Positions 8,400 to 16,172 of a DNA stretch of 60,555 nucleotides are shown here, one piece after another. Numbering within the stretch: the stretch's first letter is position 1; the number at the start of each line of letters is the position of its first letter. Under the pieces are notes generated by a model. It was not told where the DNA came from and did no database searches. It saw only the letters and a list, made by a program, of their open reading frames with translations. Both the position numbers and the translations under genes were made by a program. The stretch covers positions 1-60,555 of the forward strand of contig CANJBZ010000026.1 of the NCBI GenBank assembly GCA_947473475.1, in the 5' to 3' direction. This DNA is from Alphaproteobacteria bacterium. GTDB taxonomy: Bacteria > Pseudomonadota > Alphaproteobacteria > Micropepsales > Micropepsaceae.

Positions 8400-8783
8400 A
8401 TGTTGAACGAATCTGCTCCTCGCGAAATTCACATCGTCGATGACGATGACGCTGTCAGAGACTCCATGCGGGCTCTGCTGGAGTCGTTGGATTTCGCTGT
8501 GCAGGATTACTGTTCCGCGCTCGATTTCCTGAACCGGGGCGGCAAGAGCGTGAGGGGCTGTCTTCTGCTGGACTTGCATATGCCGGGTATGAGCGGGATC
8601 GATCTGCTGGAGCACATGCAGGCTGAGGGCGTGATCATTCCAAGCATTGTGATTACCGGACGGGGCGATCCCATCTCGCGGGAGCGGGCGCTGAAAAGCG
8701 GCGCATTGGCGCTCATCGACAAGCCGGTCAGCGAAGAGGCGCTGTTCGCCGCTATTACCCGTGCCTTTGAATTCGCACGCTGA
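8400..8783 (+). CDS. FixJ-like response regulator, receiver domain only
   Basis: A 127-residue protein consisting only of a receiver domain of FixJ type: acidic pocket 'HIVDDDDAVRDSM', phospho-acceptor Asp 58 in 'LLLDLHMPGMSG', 'IVITGRGD' with the conserved Thr, and 'LIDKPV' with the conserved Lys. Full FixJ is about 205 residues with a C-terminal LuxR-type helix-turn-helix; here the frame ends with FEFAR-TGA and the following 90 bp encode no HTH remnant in any frame. It follows fixL by 69 nt on the same strand. It may act as a phosphate sink, or relay to another protein such as a FixK activator elsewhere. Start chosen at ATG; an in-frame TTG lies 12 nt upstream. Confidence 0.85.
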   Translation: MLNESAPREIHIVDDDDAVRDSMRALLESLDFAVQDYCSALDFLNRGGKSVRGCLLLDLHMPGMSGIDLLEHMQAEGVIIPSIVITGRGDPISRERALKSGALALIDKPVSEEALFAAITRAFEFAR

Positions 8784-8809
8784 AAAAATCGCCCAAAACC
8801 GAGCCGGGA

Positions 8810-8823
8810 TTGATCTGGATCAG
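8810..8823. promoter_or_regulatory. FixK/FNR box, TTGATCTGGATCAG
   Basis: Nine of ten half-site bases match TTGAT-N4-ATCAA. Centred about 61 nt before the ATG of the 46-residue membrane protein at 8878; with the usual -41.5 spacing the transcript would start near 8858. Confidence 0.75.
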
Positions 8824-8877
8824 GGCTATTACCCATTCCGTTCGATGTAATCACATCAGCATTTTGGAGAACGAAGG

Positions 8878-9018
8878 ATGAGCACTGTTCCATTTCCCTC
8901 TGAGCAGAACGGCCAAGCGTCTGGCCTTGCGACGTGCGGCAAGCTTGCCGTGATCGGTGTTGCGGTGACCGCGTTCTGGGTTTTCGTCTTTTTCGTTGTC
9001 GTCCCCCTTCTGCACTGA
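8878..9018 (+). CDS. 46-aa single-span membrane protein, FixK-box associated
   Basis: A short frame: polar N-terminus (MSTVPFPSEQNGQASG), then a hydrophobic helix from about residue 22 to 45 rich in V, F and W, ending at PLLH. GGAGAACGAAGG precedes the ATG, and a FixK/FNR box lies at the distance expected for an activated promoter. The HtrA protease gene follows after 7 nt, so the two should be one transcript. I know no named family. Candidates by context are a small subunit or assembly factor of a respiratory complex, or a membrane peptide that works with the protease. Coding nature rests on the ribosome site, promoter box and composition. Confidence 0.65.
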   Translation: MSTVPFPSEQNGQASGLATCGKLAVIGVAVTAFWVFVFFVVVPLLH

Positions 9019-9025
9019 CGGTTTA

Positions 9026-10384
9026 ATGCGCCGGCTCGCCGCATTCGGTCTTGTGCTGATATGCCTGCCGGCGTTCGACCTCCCGAGGCCGGCCTATGGC
9101 GCTATTCCCGCGCCTCAAATTGTCGATGCGCAAAACCCTCCCACGCTCGCGCCGGTCATCAAGCGCGTGGCGAATGCGGTCGTCAGCATTTCCGTCCGTT
9201 CAACGGGAACGCCGGAAGAGAAGTCCTTGTTCGACGATCCGTTGCTGCGGCAACTCTTCGGATTGCCCGATAGTCAGGCCAGGGAGACGGTGGCGGCCGG
9301 TTCGGGCGTCGTGCTGGATGCCAAAAAGGGCCTTATCGTCACCAATTACCATGTGATCGAGGACGCGGAGGCCATAACGGTCACCTTTGCGGACGGCCGT
9401 GAAGTCAAAGGCCTGCTGAAGGGCGCCGATCCCGATACCGATATTGCCGTCATCGATGTGCCTCCAGTGGCGGGCATGACATCGATTCCGTTAGGCGATT
9501 CGGAAATGCTTGAAGTCGGCGATTATGTGCTCGCCATCGGCAATCCCTTCGGCATCGGCCAGACGGTGACGTCCGGCATCGTCAGCGGACTCCATCGCAA
9601 CGCGATGGGCTTGGAAGGCTACGAAGACTTCATCCAGACCGATGCCTCGATCAACCCCGGCAATTCCGGCGGCGCGTTGATCAATTTGAAAGGCGAGCTT
9701 ATCGGCATCAACGCCGCGCTGCTGGGAAGCAATGGCGGCAATAGCGGCTTCGGCTTTGCCATTCCTATCGGCATGGTCAGGGCGATCACCGATCAGATCG
9801 TCCAATATGGCTCGGTCGAACGCGGCGAATTGGGTGCGCAGTTCGCTCTCAGCCCTGCCGGAGTAGCGGTCACCCGTGTGGACCTCGATTCCGCGGCAGG
9901 ACGCGCGGGCCTGAAAGCCGGCGACGTAGTCCAAAAAATCGGCGGCAAGCCGGTAGCCGATGCCATTGGACTTCGCAATACGCTCGCGTTGTTGCGTGTT
10001 GGAACTGTCGCGGATTTGACGGTGTTGCGCGGGGGAAAGCCGTTGCAGTTGCGAGCGGCTCTTACCGCTCCAGGCCCCAAAACGGCGGACGGCAAGGACC
10101 TGTCTCCCTTATTTGAAGGTGCGCTTTTCGCTAATGCCCGCCCCGATGCGCGCGAAAGCGGCGCCCTGGTGGTGACCGTCGAGCCGGGCAGTAAGGCGGA
10201 TCAGTCGGGTTTGCACGAAGGCGACGTCATCGTGTCGGTCAATCGCAAGCGCGTGATTGGCGTGGAGGCGCTCATATCGGAAGCAGGTAAGTCTCCCGCA
10301 CGCATGGTGTTGAATGTTCTGCGCGGCGGTCAGCCGATTCTGCTCAGTATTCGCGAAGATGCGAGTCCGCCACGCAAAAAATAG
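9026..10384 (+). CDS. Periplasmic serine protease, HtrA/DegP family
   Basis: A 452-residue exported protease. Signal peptide at 1-25 (cleavage near PAYGA), trypsin-like domain at about 40-235 with the triad His 109 (VTNYHVIED), Asp 139 (DPDTDIAVID) and Ser 214 (NPGNSGGAL), then two PDZ domains (about 245-340 and 360-445). Length and layout match DegP/DegQ-type enzymes, though the second PDZ is short. The ATG is 7 nt after the small membrane-protein gene; no clear ribosome site precedes it, so translation is probably coupled. The upstream FixK/FNR box implies induction at low oxygen, unusual for an HtrA protein usually governed by envelope-stress factors. Confidence 0.9.
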   Translation: MRRLAAFGLVLICLPAFDLPRPAYGAIPAPQIVDAQNPPTLAPVIKRVANAVVSISVRSTGTPEEKSLFDDPLLRQLFGLPDSQARETVAAGSGVVLDAKKGLIVTNYHVIEDAEAITVTFADGREVKGLLKGADPDTDIAVIDVPPVAGMTSIPLGDSEMLEVGDYVLAIGNPFGIGQTVTSGIVSGLHRNAMGLEGYEDFIQTDASINPGNSGGALINLKGELIGINAALLGSNGGNSGFGFAIPIGMVRAITDQIVQYGSVERGELGAQFALSPAGVAVTRVDLDSAAGRAGLKAGDVVQKIGGKPVADAIGLRNTLALLRVGTVADLTVLRGGKPLQLRAALTAPGPKTADGKDLSPLFEGALFANARPDARESGALVVTVEPGSKADQSGLHEGDVIVSVNRKRVIGVEALISEAGKSPARMVLNVLRGGQPILLSIREDASPPRKK

Positions 10385-10470
10385 CCGGGATGGCGCCTAG
10401 CGGGGCGAAATCCGACTCACGGAGGGATATGCGGTTGAAACTTCGGCGCTTGGCTTGCGTTGAACCTTCA

Positions 10471-10484
10471 TTGAGCTGAATCAA
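10471..10484. promoter_or_regulatory. FixK/FNR box, TTGAGCTGAATCAA
   Basis: Nine of ten half-site bases match the consensus. Centred about 68 nt before the cytochrome start at 10546, consistent with class II activation and a leader of roughly 27 nt. Confidence 0.75.
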
Positions 10485-10545
10485 TGCCCCCCGCTCCGCT
10501 CGTGCGAAAATGCATATCGGACAGAGTCCTAAGAAGGAGATCGGA

Positions 10546-10869
10546 ATGATGCGCACAGCCATGACAGTTCTTGCCGCAGCGGGCTTGGCACTATCGGCCG
10601 GCGCCGTAATCGCGCAGGACATGGGCGATGCGAAGCACGGGCGCGTTATTGCCGAAACGATCTGCGCCGAATGTCACTCGATCGACAAGGGCGCCCCGCG
10701 CTCTCGTAATGGCAACGCACCGCCGTTCGAAGCCGTGGCCAAAACGCGCGGGATGACGCCCATGGCCTTGCGGGTGGCGCTTAGGACCCCGCATCAAAAG
10801 ATGCCCAATCTGGTCCTTAAGAACGCCGAAATCGACGACATTATTGCCTATATGGATACGTTGAAGTAG
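10546..10869 (+). CDS. Small periplasmic c-type cytochrome (second copy)
   Basis: A 107-residue monohaem cytochrome with signal peptide (MMRTAMTVLAAAGLALSAGAVIA, cleavage near AQD), haem motif CAECH and a likely Met ligand in 'PHQKMPNL'. The end 'EIDDIIAYMDTLK' is almost the same as in the cytochrome at 6751-7071, so the two are paralogues. AAGGAGA lies 8 nt before the ATG; a second ATG follows directly. The FixK/FNR box upstream puts both cytochromes in the same low-oxygen regulon. Probable role: soluble electron carrier between a quinol-cytochrome c oxidoreductase and a terminal oxidase or reductase. Confidence 0.9.
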   Translation: MMRTAMTVLAAAGLALSAGAVIAQDMGDAKHGRVIAETICAECHSIDKGAPRSRNGNAPPFEAVAKTRGMTPMALRVALRTPHQKMPNLVLKNAEIDDIIAYMDTLK

Positions 10870-10910
10870 CGGCGCTTTTTCGCGGCATAGGCGTTGTGGT
10901 GGGGCACCGT

Positions 10911-11072
10911 ATGGCCATGCCCCTGCTCGCCGCAAATACCGAGAACGTCTATTGCCTCATCGCCAGTGCCGGCCCCGCCGGGCTGACGGCTGCGGTGTAT
11001 CTGGCGCGCTGTTGCCGCCGGTTCATTTGGGTGGACGCCGGCCTGTGGTCCCTGGGGCGTCTTCCCCTTTGA
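10911..11072 (+). pseudogene. Remnant of a thioredoxin-reductase-like flavoprotein (N-terminal FAD motif)
   Basis: A 53-residue frame that is only the Rossmann start of a TrxB-like NAD(P)/FAD oxidoreductase: 'CLIASAGPAGLTAAVYLAR' followed by 'VDAG'. The first Gly of GxGxxG has become Ser (IASAGPAG). Everything after the second beta strand is gone; a TGA closes the frame and the MFS carrier gene begins 58 nt later. I read it as a decaying 5' fragment and not as a functional small protein. The rest of the gene is not elsewhere in the window. Confidence 0.65.
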
Positions 11073-11129
11073 GCTTTGGCGCGCCGATGCTCTAAGCTTG
11101 CCCCAGCGGGATTGTTTCAGGGGTGCGGC

Positions 11130-12410
11130 ATGAGCTTGGCTAAAGACGCGACGATGGCGCCAACAGGCGTATTGGCGCCCGCTTTCCCTGCCGTCCGCTG
11201 GGCGCAGCTGGCGCTGGGCGTCATCGCGATGATGTCGATTTCCAGCCCGCAATATGTGTGGACGCTGTTTGTCGCGCCTTTCCAGGCCGCGACAGGGGCG
11301 ACGCTGCCCGCCATCCAGATCACCTTTTCGGTACTGATCGTCCTGCAAACCTGGCTGGCGCCCGTGCAGGGGTGGCTGATCGACCGCTTCGGGCCGAAAT
11401 TCCTGATTGCCGCGGGGGCGGCACTGACGGGTCTGGGGTTTGTGGCGTCCGCCCAGGTCACAACCGTGACGATGCTCTATCTCACCTATGGCGGCCTGTG
11501 CGGGTTCGGCACCGGGATCGTCTACATCGGCATCATTGGCCTGATGGTGAAATGGTTTCCCGACCGCCGCGGCTTTGCCGTGGGATTGGCGGCCGCAGGC
11601 TACGGCTTCGGCGCCATCGTGACGACGTTCCCCATCGACATGATGCTGAAGTCGTCCGGCCACCGGCCGACGCTGATCACCGTCGGCATTTTGCTTGGCG
11701 CTATCGGAGCCTGCGCGGGATTGCTGTTACGAGCGCCGCGGCCGGGCGAGATCCAGTTTGTTCCGGTGTCGCAGACAGTCGCTACCAGCAAGCGGGATTA
11801 CACCCCGCTGCAGATGATGCAGACGCCGATCTTCTGGCTGATGTTTCTGATGATGACCATGATGTCCACCGGCGGGCTGATGGTCGTGTCGCAATTCGCC
11901 CCCGTGATGCGGGACTTCGGCATCGCCGATGTGGCGATTTCCGGCATGGCGGCGCTGCCCTTTGCGCTGACGCTACAGCGCATCGCCAATGGCTTGACGC
12001 GACCGTTTTTCGGCTGGGTGTCCGACAATATCGGGCGTGAATGGACCATGTTCATCGCTTTCGCGATGGAAGCCCTGGCCGTTTGGGTGATGCTGGCGAC
12101 ACGCGACAATCCGGCCTTGTTCGCGCTGATGTCGGGAATCGTGTTTTTTGGTTGGGGCGAAATTTTCTCGCTGTTTCCCTCAACCCTCACCGACACGTTT
12201 GGCACGAAGCACGCGACGACGAATTTCGGTTTTCTCTATATCGCGCAAGGCATCGGCTCCGTTCTGGGCGGCCCCTTTGCCGCCTGGATGCACGATGTGT
12301 TTCAGAGCTGGTTCCCGGTCTTCTATCTGATCGTAGCGTTGGACGCCGGTACGGCCGTCTTGGCGCTGTTCGTCCTGAAGCCGATGCGCGCGCGATGGAT
12401 GGCCCAGTAG
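11130..12410 (+). CDS. MFS transporter, oxalate/formate antiporter (OxlT) family
   Basis: A 426-residue, 12-helix major facilitator protein. Features match the OxlT group: 'WTLFVAPFQAATGA' in helix 1-2 loop, 'QGWLIDRFGPKFLIAAGA' at the A-motif position, 'GLCGFGTGIVYIGIIGLMVKWFPDRRG' and the repeated motif 'NGLTRPFFGWVSDNIGRE' between the halves, and 'WGEIFSLFPSTLTDTFGTKHATTN' late. OxlT exchanges oxalate for formate; relatives carry other small carboxylates. No oxalate decarboxylase or formyl-CoA transferase gene is near, so the substrate is open. The start is the ATG encoding MSLAKDA; an in-frame upstream start lacks a ribosome site. The stop codon directly abuts the convergent greB stop. 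Confidence 0.8.
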   Translation: MSLAKDATMAPTGVLAPAFPAVRWAQLALGVIAMMSISSPQYVWTLFVAPFQAATGATLPAIQITFSVLIVLQTWLAPVQGWLIDRFGPKFLIAAGAALTGLGFVASAQVTTVTMLYLTYGGLCGFGTGIVYIGIIGLMVKWFPDRRGFAVGLAAAGYGFGAIVTTFPIDMMLKSSGHRPTLITVGILLGAIGACAGLLLRAPRPGEIQFVPVSQTVATSKRDYTPLQMMQTPIFWLMFLMMTMMSTGGLMVVSQFAPVMRDFGIADVAISGMAALPFALTLQRIANGLTRPFFGWVSDNIGREWTMFIAFAMEALAVWVMLATRDNPALFALMSGIVFFGWGEIFSLFPSTLTDTFGTKHATTNFGFLYIAQGIGSVLGGPFAAWMHDVFQSWFPVFYLIVALDAGTAVLALFVLKPMRARWMAQ

Positions 12411-12962
12411 TTATTCCGCGGCGTATGCGATCGAAAGCACCTCCACGCTTTCCAAACCGGACGGCGAGCGAAATTCGATCACATCGCCTTCATGCGCCTT
12501 CATCAAAGCGCGCGCGAGCGGCGATAGCCAGCTGATCTTGCCTGCCGGGAGGTCGGCTTCATCGACACCGACAATCGTCATCTTCTGCGGCGGTTGATCT
12601 GCGCGCGCATATTCGACGGTGGCGCCAAAGAAGACCTGATCGCGGTTCTTTTGCCGTTCCGGATGCACAACCTCGGCGCTTTCGAGGCGCTTCGTCAGGT
12701 AGCGCACTCGGTAATCGATCTCACGCAGGCGCTTTTTGCCGTAAATGTAGTCCCCGTTTTCGGAACGATCGCCATTGCCGGCCGCCCACGAAACGATGGC
12801 CACGACTTTCGGGCGCTCCTCATAGAGCAGTTTGCGATGTTCCTCTTGCAGCGCGATAAAACCGGCCGGCGTCATGTAGTTTTTGAAATGAGGGGGCAGG
12901 GCGTCGGCTTCTTCGGCGTCCTCGTCCGCGTTGTCGGTTTCCTTGGTGAAAGCTTTGCTCAT
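12411..12962 (-). CDS. greB: Transcription elongation factor GreB
   Basis: A 183-residue GreA/GreB protein. After an acidic 25-residue leader, the N-terminal coiled coil carries 'YMTPAGFIALQEEHRKLLYEERPKV' and the GreB-type basic region 'NGDYIYGKKRLREIDYRVRYLTKRLESAEVV'; the C-terminal FKBP-like domain follows ('VFFGATVEYA...ISWLSPLARALMKAHEGDVIEF'). It stimulates cleavage of backtracked RNA by RNA polymerase. YIYGKKRLREID identifies GreB over GreA. GAGGGA precedes the ATG. The long acidic leader is an oddity compared with the enterobacterial protein of about 158 residues. Confidence 0.9.
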   Translation of the reverse strand: MSKAFTKETDNADEDAEEADALPPHFKNYMTPAGFIALQEEHRKLLYEERPKVVAIVSWAAGNGDRSENGDYIYGKKRLREIDYRVRYLTKRLESAEVVHPERQKNRDQVFFGATVEYARADQPPQKMTIVGVDEADLPAGKISWLSPLARALMKAHEGDVIEFRSPSGLESVEVLSIAYAAE

Positions 12963-13066
12963 CGTCCCTCTATAACGCGAAACGGAGCGCGGCGGTTAAA
13001 CGCGGCGGCGATGCTTTCCGCGCCGACAGGTTCTATAAGTGGCGGCGGGACGGTTGGGAGGAAGCC

Positions 13067-13831
13067 ATGCAAAGGAACGTGAAGTTGGCCGCTGCTTTTG
13101 TGGTGGCCGCCTGTGTCGTGCCGCAGGCGGCGGCCGTCGCGGCGGATCTGGTGGTTCTGTCCAATCAGGGCGCAGTGCCGGGCTTGAAAGAAATCGCCGC
13201 TGCGTTCTCGTAAACGAGCGGCCATAAAGTGACTGTCGTTCTGGCCGAGGGCGATGTGCTGGGGCAAAGGCTGGCCGCAGGCACCACCGATCTGGTGAGC
13301 CAGAACCCCGGCCCGATGGACGAACTTGTGAAGGCGGGCAAGATCGTGCCGAACTCGGTGACGCCATTCCAGCTTGCGGAACTAGGCGTTGCCGTTAAGG
13401 CGGGCGCACCGAAACCCGATGTCAGCACGCCAGCCGCGTACAAGGCCGCGCTCCTTGCCGCGAAAACCATCGGCTATTCGCACGGCTGCAGCGGCACGAA
13501 CATCGCCGCCAGTATCGCGCAGCTTGGATTGACCGAGCAGCTCAAAGCCAAGACGAAATTCACCACGGAAGGACGCGGCCCCGTCACCGACTATCTTAGG
13601 CGCGGCGACTTCGAGCTTGGTCTGCAGCAGAGCAACATCATGGCCGGCGTATTGGGCGTCGATTTCGTTGGACCCGTGCCTGCGCCATTGAACAAGGCGT
13701 GTCAGTCCAATCTCGGTTTGACGACCGTGTCAAAAGCGCCAGACGCCGCGCGCGCCTTTATCCAATTCGCGGCTTCACCGGCAGCCGCGCCTCTGTTGCG
13801 TAAGACCCACGCCGCACCGTTCAAACCCTGA
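13067..13831 (+). pseudogene. Substrate-binding protein (ModA-like) interrupted by an in-frame TAA
   Basis: GGGAGGAAGCC-ATG opens a signal peptide (QRNVKLAAAFVVAACVVPQAAAVAA) and the first strand of a ModA-like periplasmic binding protein, 'DLVVLSNQGAVPGLKEIAAAFS'. Codon 49 (13211-13213) is TAA; the same frame then continues without a break for 205 residues as the rest of the domain ('TSGHKVTVVLAEGD...VSQNPGPMDELVKAGKI...GAPKPDVSTP'). Homologues usually have a Lys or Glu where TAA stands, so one A-to-T change of AAA explains it. No frameshift is seen. Restart at GTG 13229 would give a protein lacking its signal peptide and first strand. No ABC partners nearby. Confidence 0.8.
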
Positions 13832-14040
13832 GCTTCCAACACAAACAATGGGCCTTTGCCATTAATGGCGAGTCCTTGCAAAATCCCAGAAGACGTCCCG
13901 CTCGCGCGCGAAAGTGGAACGAAGCTCCTTTCCAATGTGGTTTCCAACAAACGATCTCGTCCTGGAAGAGCTTGTCAGACCGCCGAATGTTCAAATTCGG
14001 GTCTGGTGTCAGAGAATGCGCCGGCGCTTGCCACACTCGT

Positions 14041-15810
14041 CTAGCCCGAAGGCATTTCCACGCGATTTCGTCCAAGTTCCTTGGCGCGGTATAGCGCGCT
14101 ATCCGCCACCTTAAGGACTTCCATGGGGCCAGTACCCGCGCTTGGGAATGATGCGACGCCTACCGAAATCGTAATCCGGGGAAGGTTATCGTCACCATAG
14201 CGGATCACTAGGCCTTCCACCTTGGCGCGAAGCTCTTCGGCGCGTTCGGCGGCAACGTCAATTGGAGAGCCGGGTAGAAGAGCGACAAACTCTTCGCCGC
14301 CGAACCTACAGCAAATATCGTCACCTCTGAACGTTGAACTCAACGCTTCGCCGACGGCACGAAGGACTGTGTCGCCCGCATCGTGACCATGATTGTCGTT
14401 AAAGGTCTTGAAGTGATCGACGTCGATGGACAGCATGCTTACAGGCTGCCGGTTTCTTGCCGCCCGTTGAAACTCCCGGCGACCGGTTTCCAGCAGATAG
14501 CGCCGATTGAGGAGACCGGTCAGTACATCGCGGATGGACTGATCTCGCAGTTGGTCACGCAGCTTGACGTTGGCGATAGCCAGACTGATGTGTTCGACGG
14601 CAGCCAAGCCTATGCGGCGCTGATCGGCAAAAGCGGCCGAGTTGTCGCCGCTGCTTTGGGGCTTATGCTCCAAATGCAATAATCCGACGGTTTCGCCATG
14701 AGCGAGGATCGGGATACAACAGTAATCGGCCGGACCCTCAACGACATGGAAACAATCGAACTCGATTTCATGTTGGCCGTGGGTCTAGGTGCGCCCCCGC
14801 CTCAGGCCCCAGCAATCGTCAGGATGCATGTTGAGGGTGGCTTGGCTCCCATTCCATACTTTTACACATTCGAGAATGTCGCGGGAATTGGCATAGATGT
14901 AGATGGTGCCGGTACACTCCGGAAGAAAGTGAGATAGGAACTTGGCAATCATGTCGTAAAGCTCAGGTTCCGATTTTGCGGATTGAAGCCACTCATTCAA
15001 TTCGGACAGCACGCGTGTTTCGCGGCTGAGCCGCTCGCGTTCCAATGCGTTTTTTCCGAAGGATTCGATGGTGCGGGCCATTTGGCCTATTTCGTCCCTC
15101 CTCAACGTCGGGAGAGCCGCTTGGTGTTCTCCGTTTGCGAGCCGCCGCAGCGCGTCCGTCAGAGACGAAAGCGGCGACAATACGTTGAACTGAGTGACCC
15201 AGATCAGAAGTGAGCCAATGACAAGGCTTAGAACTAATCCAGCTTCGCTAAGCCACTGAGCTTGTGTTGCGAATGTGCTTGCCGATTCGCCCTGGCGATT
15301 GGCCAAGGCTTCGATCTCGTCGCCCGCCGTACGCATGAGGACTTCGAGATTCGAGAAGTCTTGCTCGAACTCGTTCAGCTGAATCTTTGAGTCCGGTTCG
15401 CCTTCGAATGCGCGAGAGACCAGCCCCTCCGCGGAAGAAATATAGGCATCAAGAGGCTGGTGAAGACGTTTAAGCGTCTCTTTTATGTCTGGCGTCAAAT
15501 CAAGCGTATCGTTGTCTGCAATATATTTCTTGAGATCTTCGCCGTGCCGATGAACGTCCACCATGATTTCATCGCGCCGCTGGCGGGCAGAGAGCGAAAA
15601 AAGAAACGCGGCGAACACGTCGGCACGAATTGCGTCGTGCATCATGTCGGCATTGGTATGATTGCGAAGAGCGATCGCGGCCAGCTGCGTCTGGCGCAAT
15701 TTCCCCGCCAAAGTGCCGGAGCCATAATTGATTGCGAATACCAAAATGGCGATGGTCGCAACGCTGCCGAGCGTTGCTACAATCAGTTTGGCCCTGAGTG
15801 TCATGAACAT
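14041..15810 (-). pseudogene. Membrane sensor diguanylate cyclase (HAMP-GAF-GGDEF) split by an in-frame TAG
   Basis: One frame of 590 codons with a single amber stop at codon 342 (14785-14787). Before it: a first membrane helix (AKLIVATLGSVATIAILVFA), a periplasmic four-helix sensor of about 165 residues, a second helix (LVLSLVIGSLLIWVTQF), HAMP, and the start of a GAF domain ending RRGRT. After it, in the same frame: the remaining GAF (THGQHEIEFDCFHVVEGPAD), then GGDEF with active motif 'RFGGEEFVALL' and start 'DVLTGLLNRRYLLE'. Homologous GAF domains usually have Tyr after RGRx, so TAC or TAT to TAG is the likely event. Either a dead gene or two separate products; the GGDEF half has no obvious own ribosome site. 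Confidence 0.8.
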
Positions 15811-16172
15811 GATGGAACACACCGATTCGTTTCGCGATACAGGGGCATGGTCCCGGATAGATAGCCTCCAAGTCGTAAATGCTGGGTTATGCTCTCCGCG
15901 CCGGGGTAGTGGGGGCTGAAATGCGTGACGCCCCATGGACATAAAAGGCTGGTGGGGGGGCGTTTTACCCATCGCCTCTGGGGGCAACCTATCGTCTGCA
16001 GGCCGCTGTGCGCGCCAAATACAGCCATTGACCCAGCACGACCCGCCCCGTCCGCATTCTCGCGCCTGACTCGATTTGCCGGTGGCGGTGGTTGCACCGG
16101 CGTTGGAGGAGTAGACTGAAATTTGCACTATCACCTGGTCGTCAGGCTCGGTTCCACAGGGGGGTAACATTG
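15811..16172. other. Gene-free divergent intergenic region
   Basis: Lies between the divergently read cyclase pseudogene and the Tat-exported hydrolase-fold gene. It must hold both promoters, but I find no convincing operator, FixK box, hairpin or small gene in it. Confidence 0.5.

Noticed and set aside
14680-14787. Frameshift between the sensor and GGDEF halves
   Set aside because: Both halves are in the same frame and the GAF sequence continues directly after the TAG, so a nonsense codon explains the split without any indel.
14785-14787. TAG read as pyrrolysine
   Set aside because: No Pyl genes or context are seen, and homologues have Tyr-like residues at this point. A simple mutation is far likelier.
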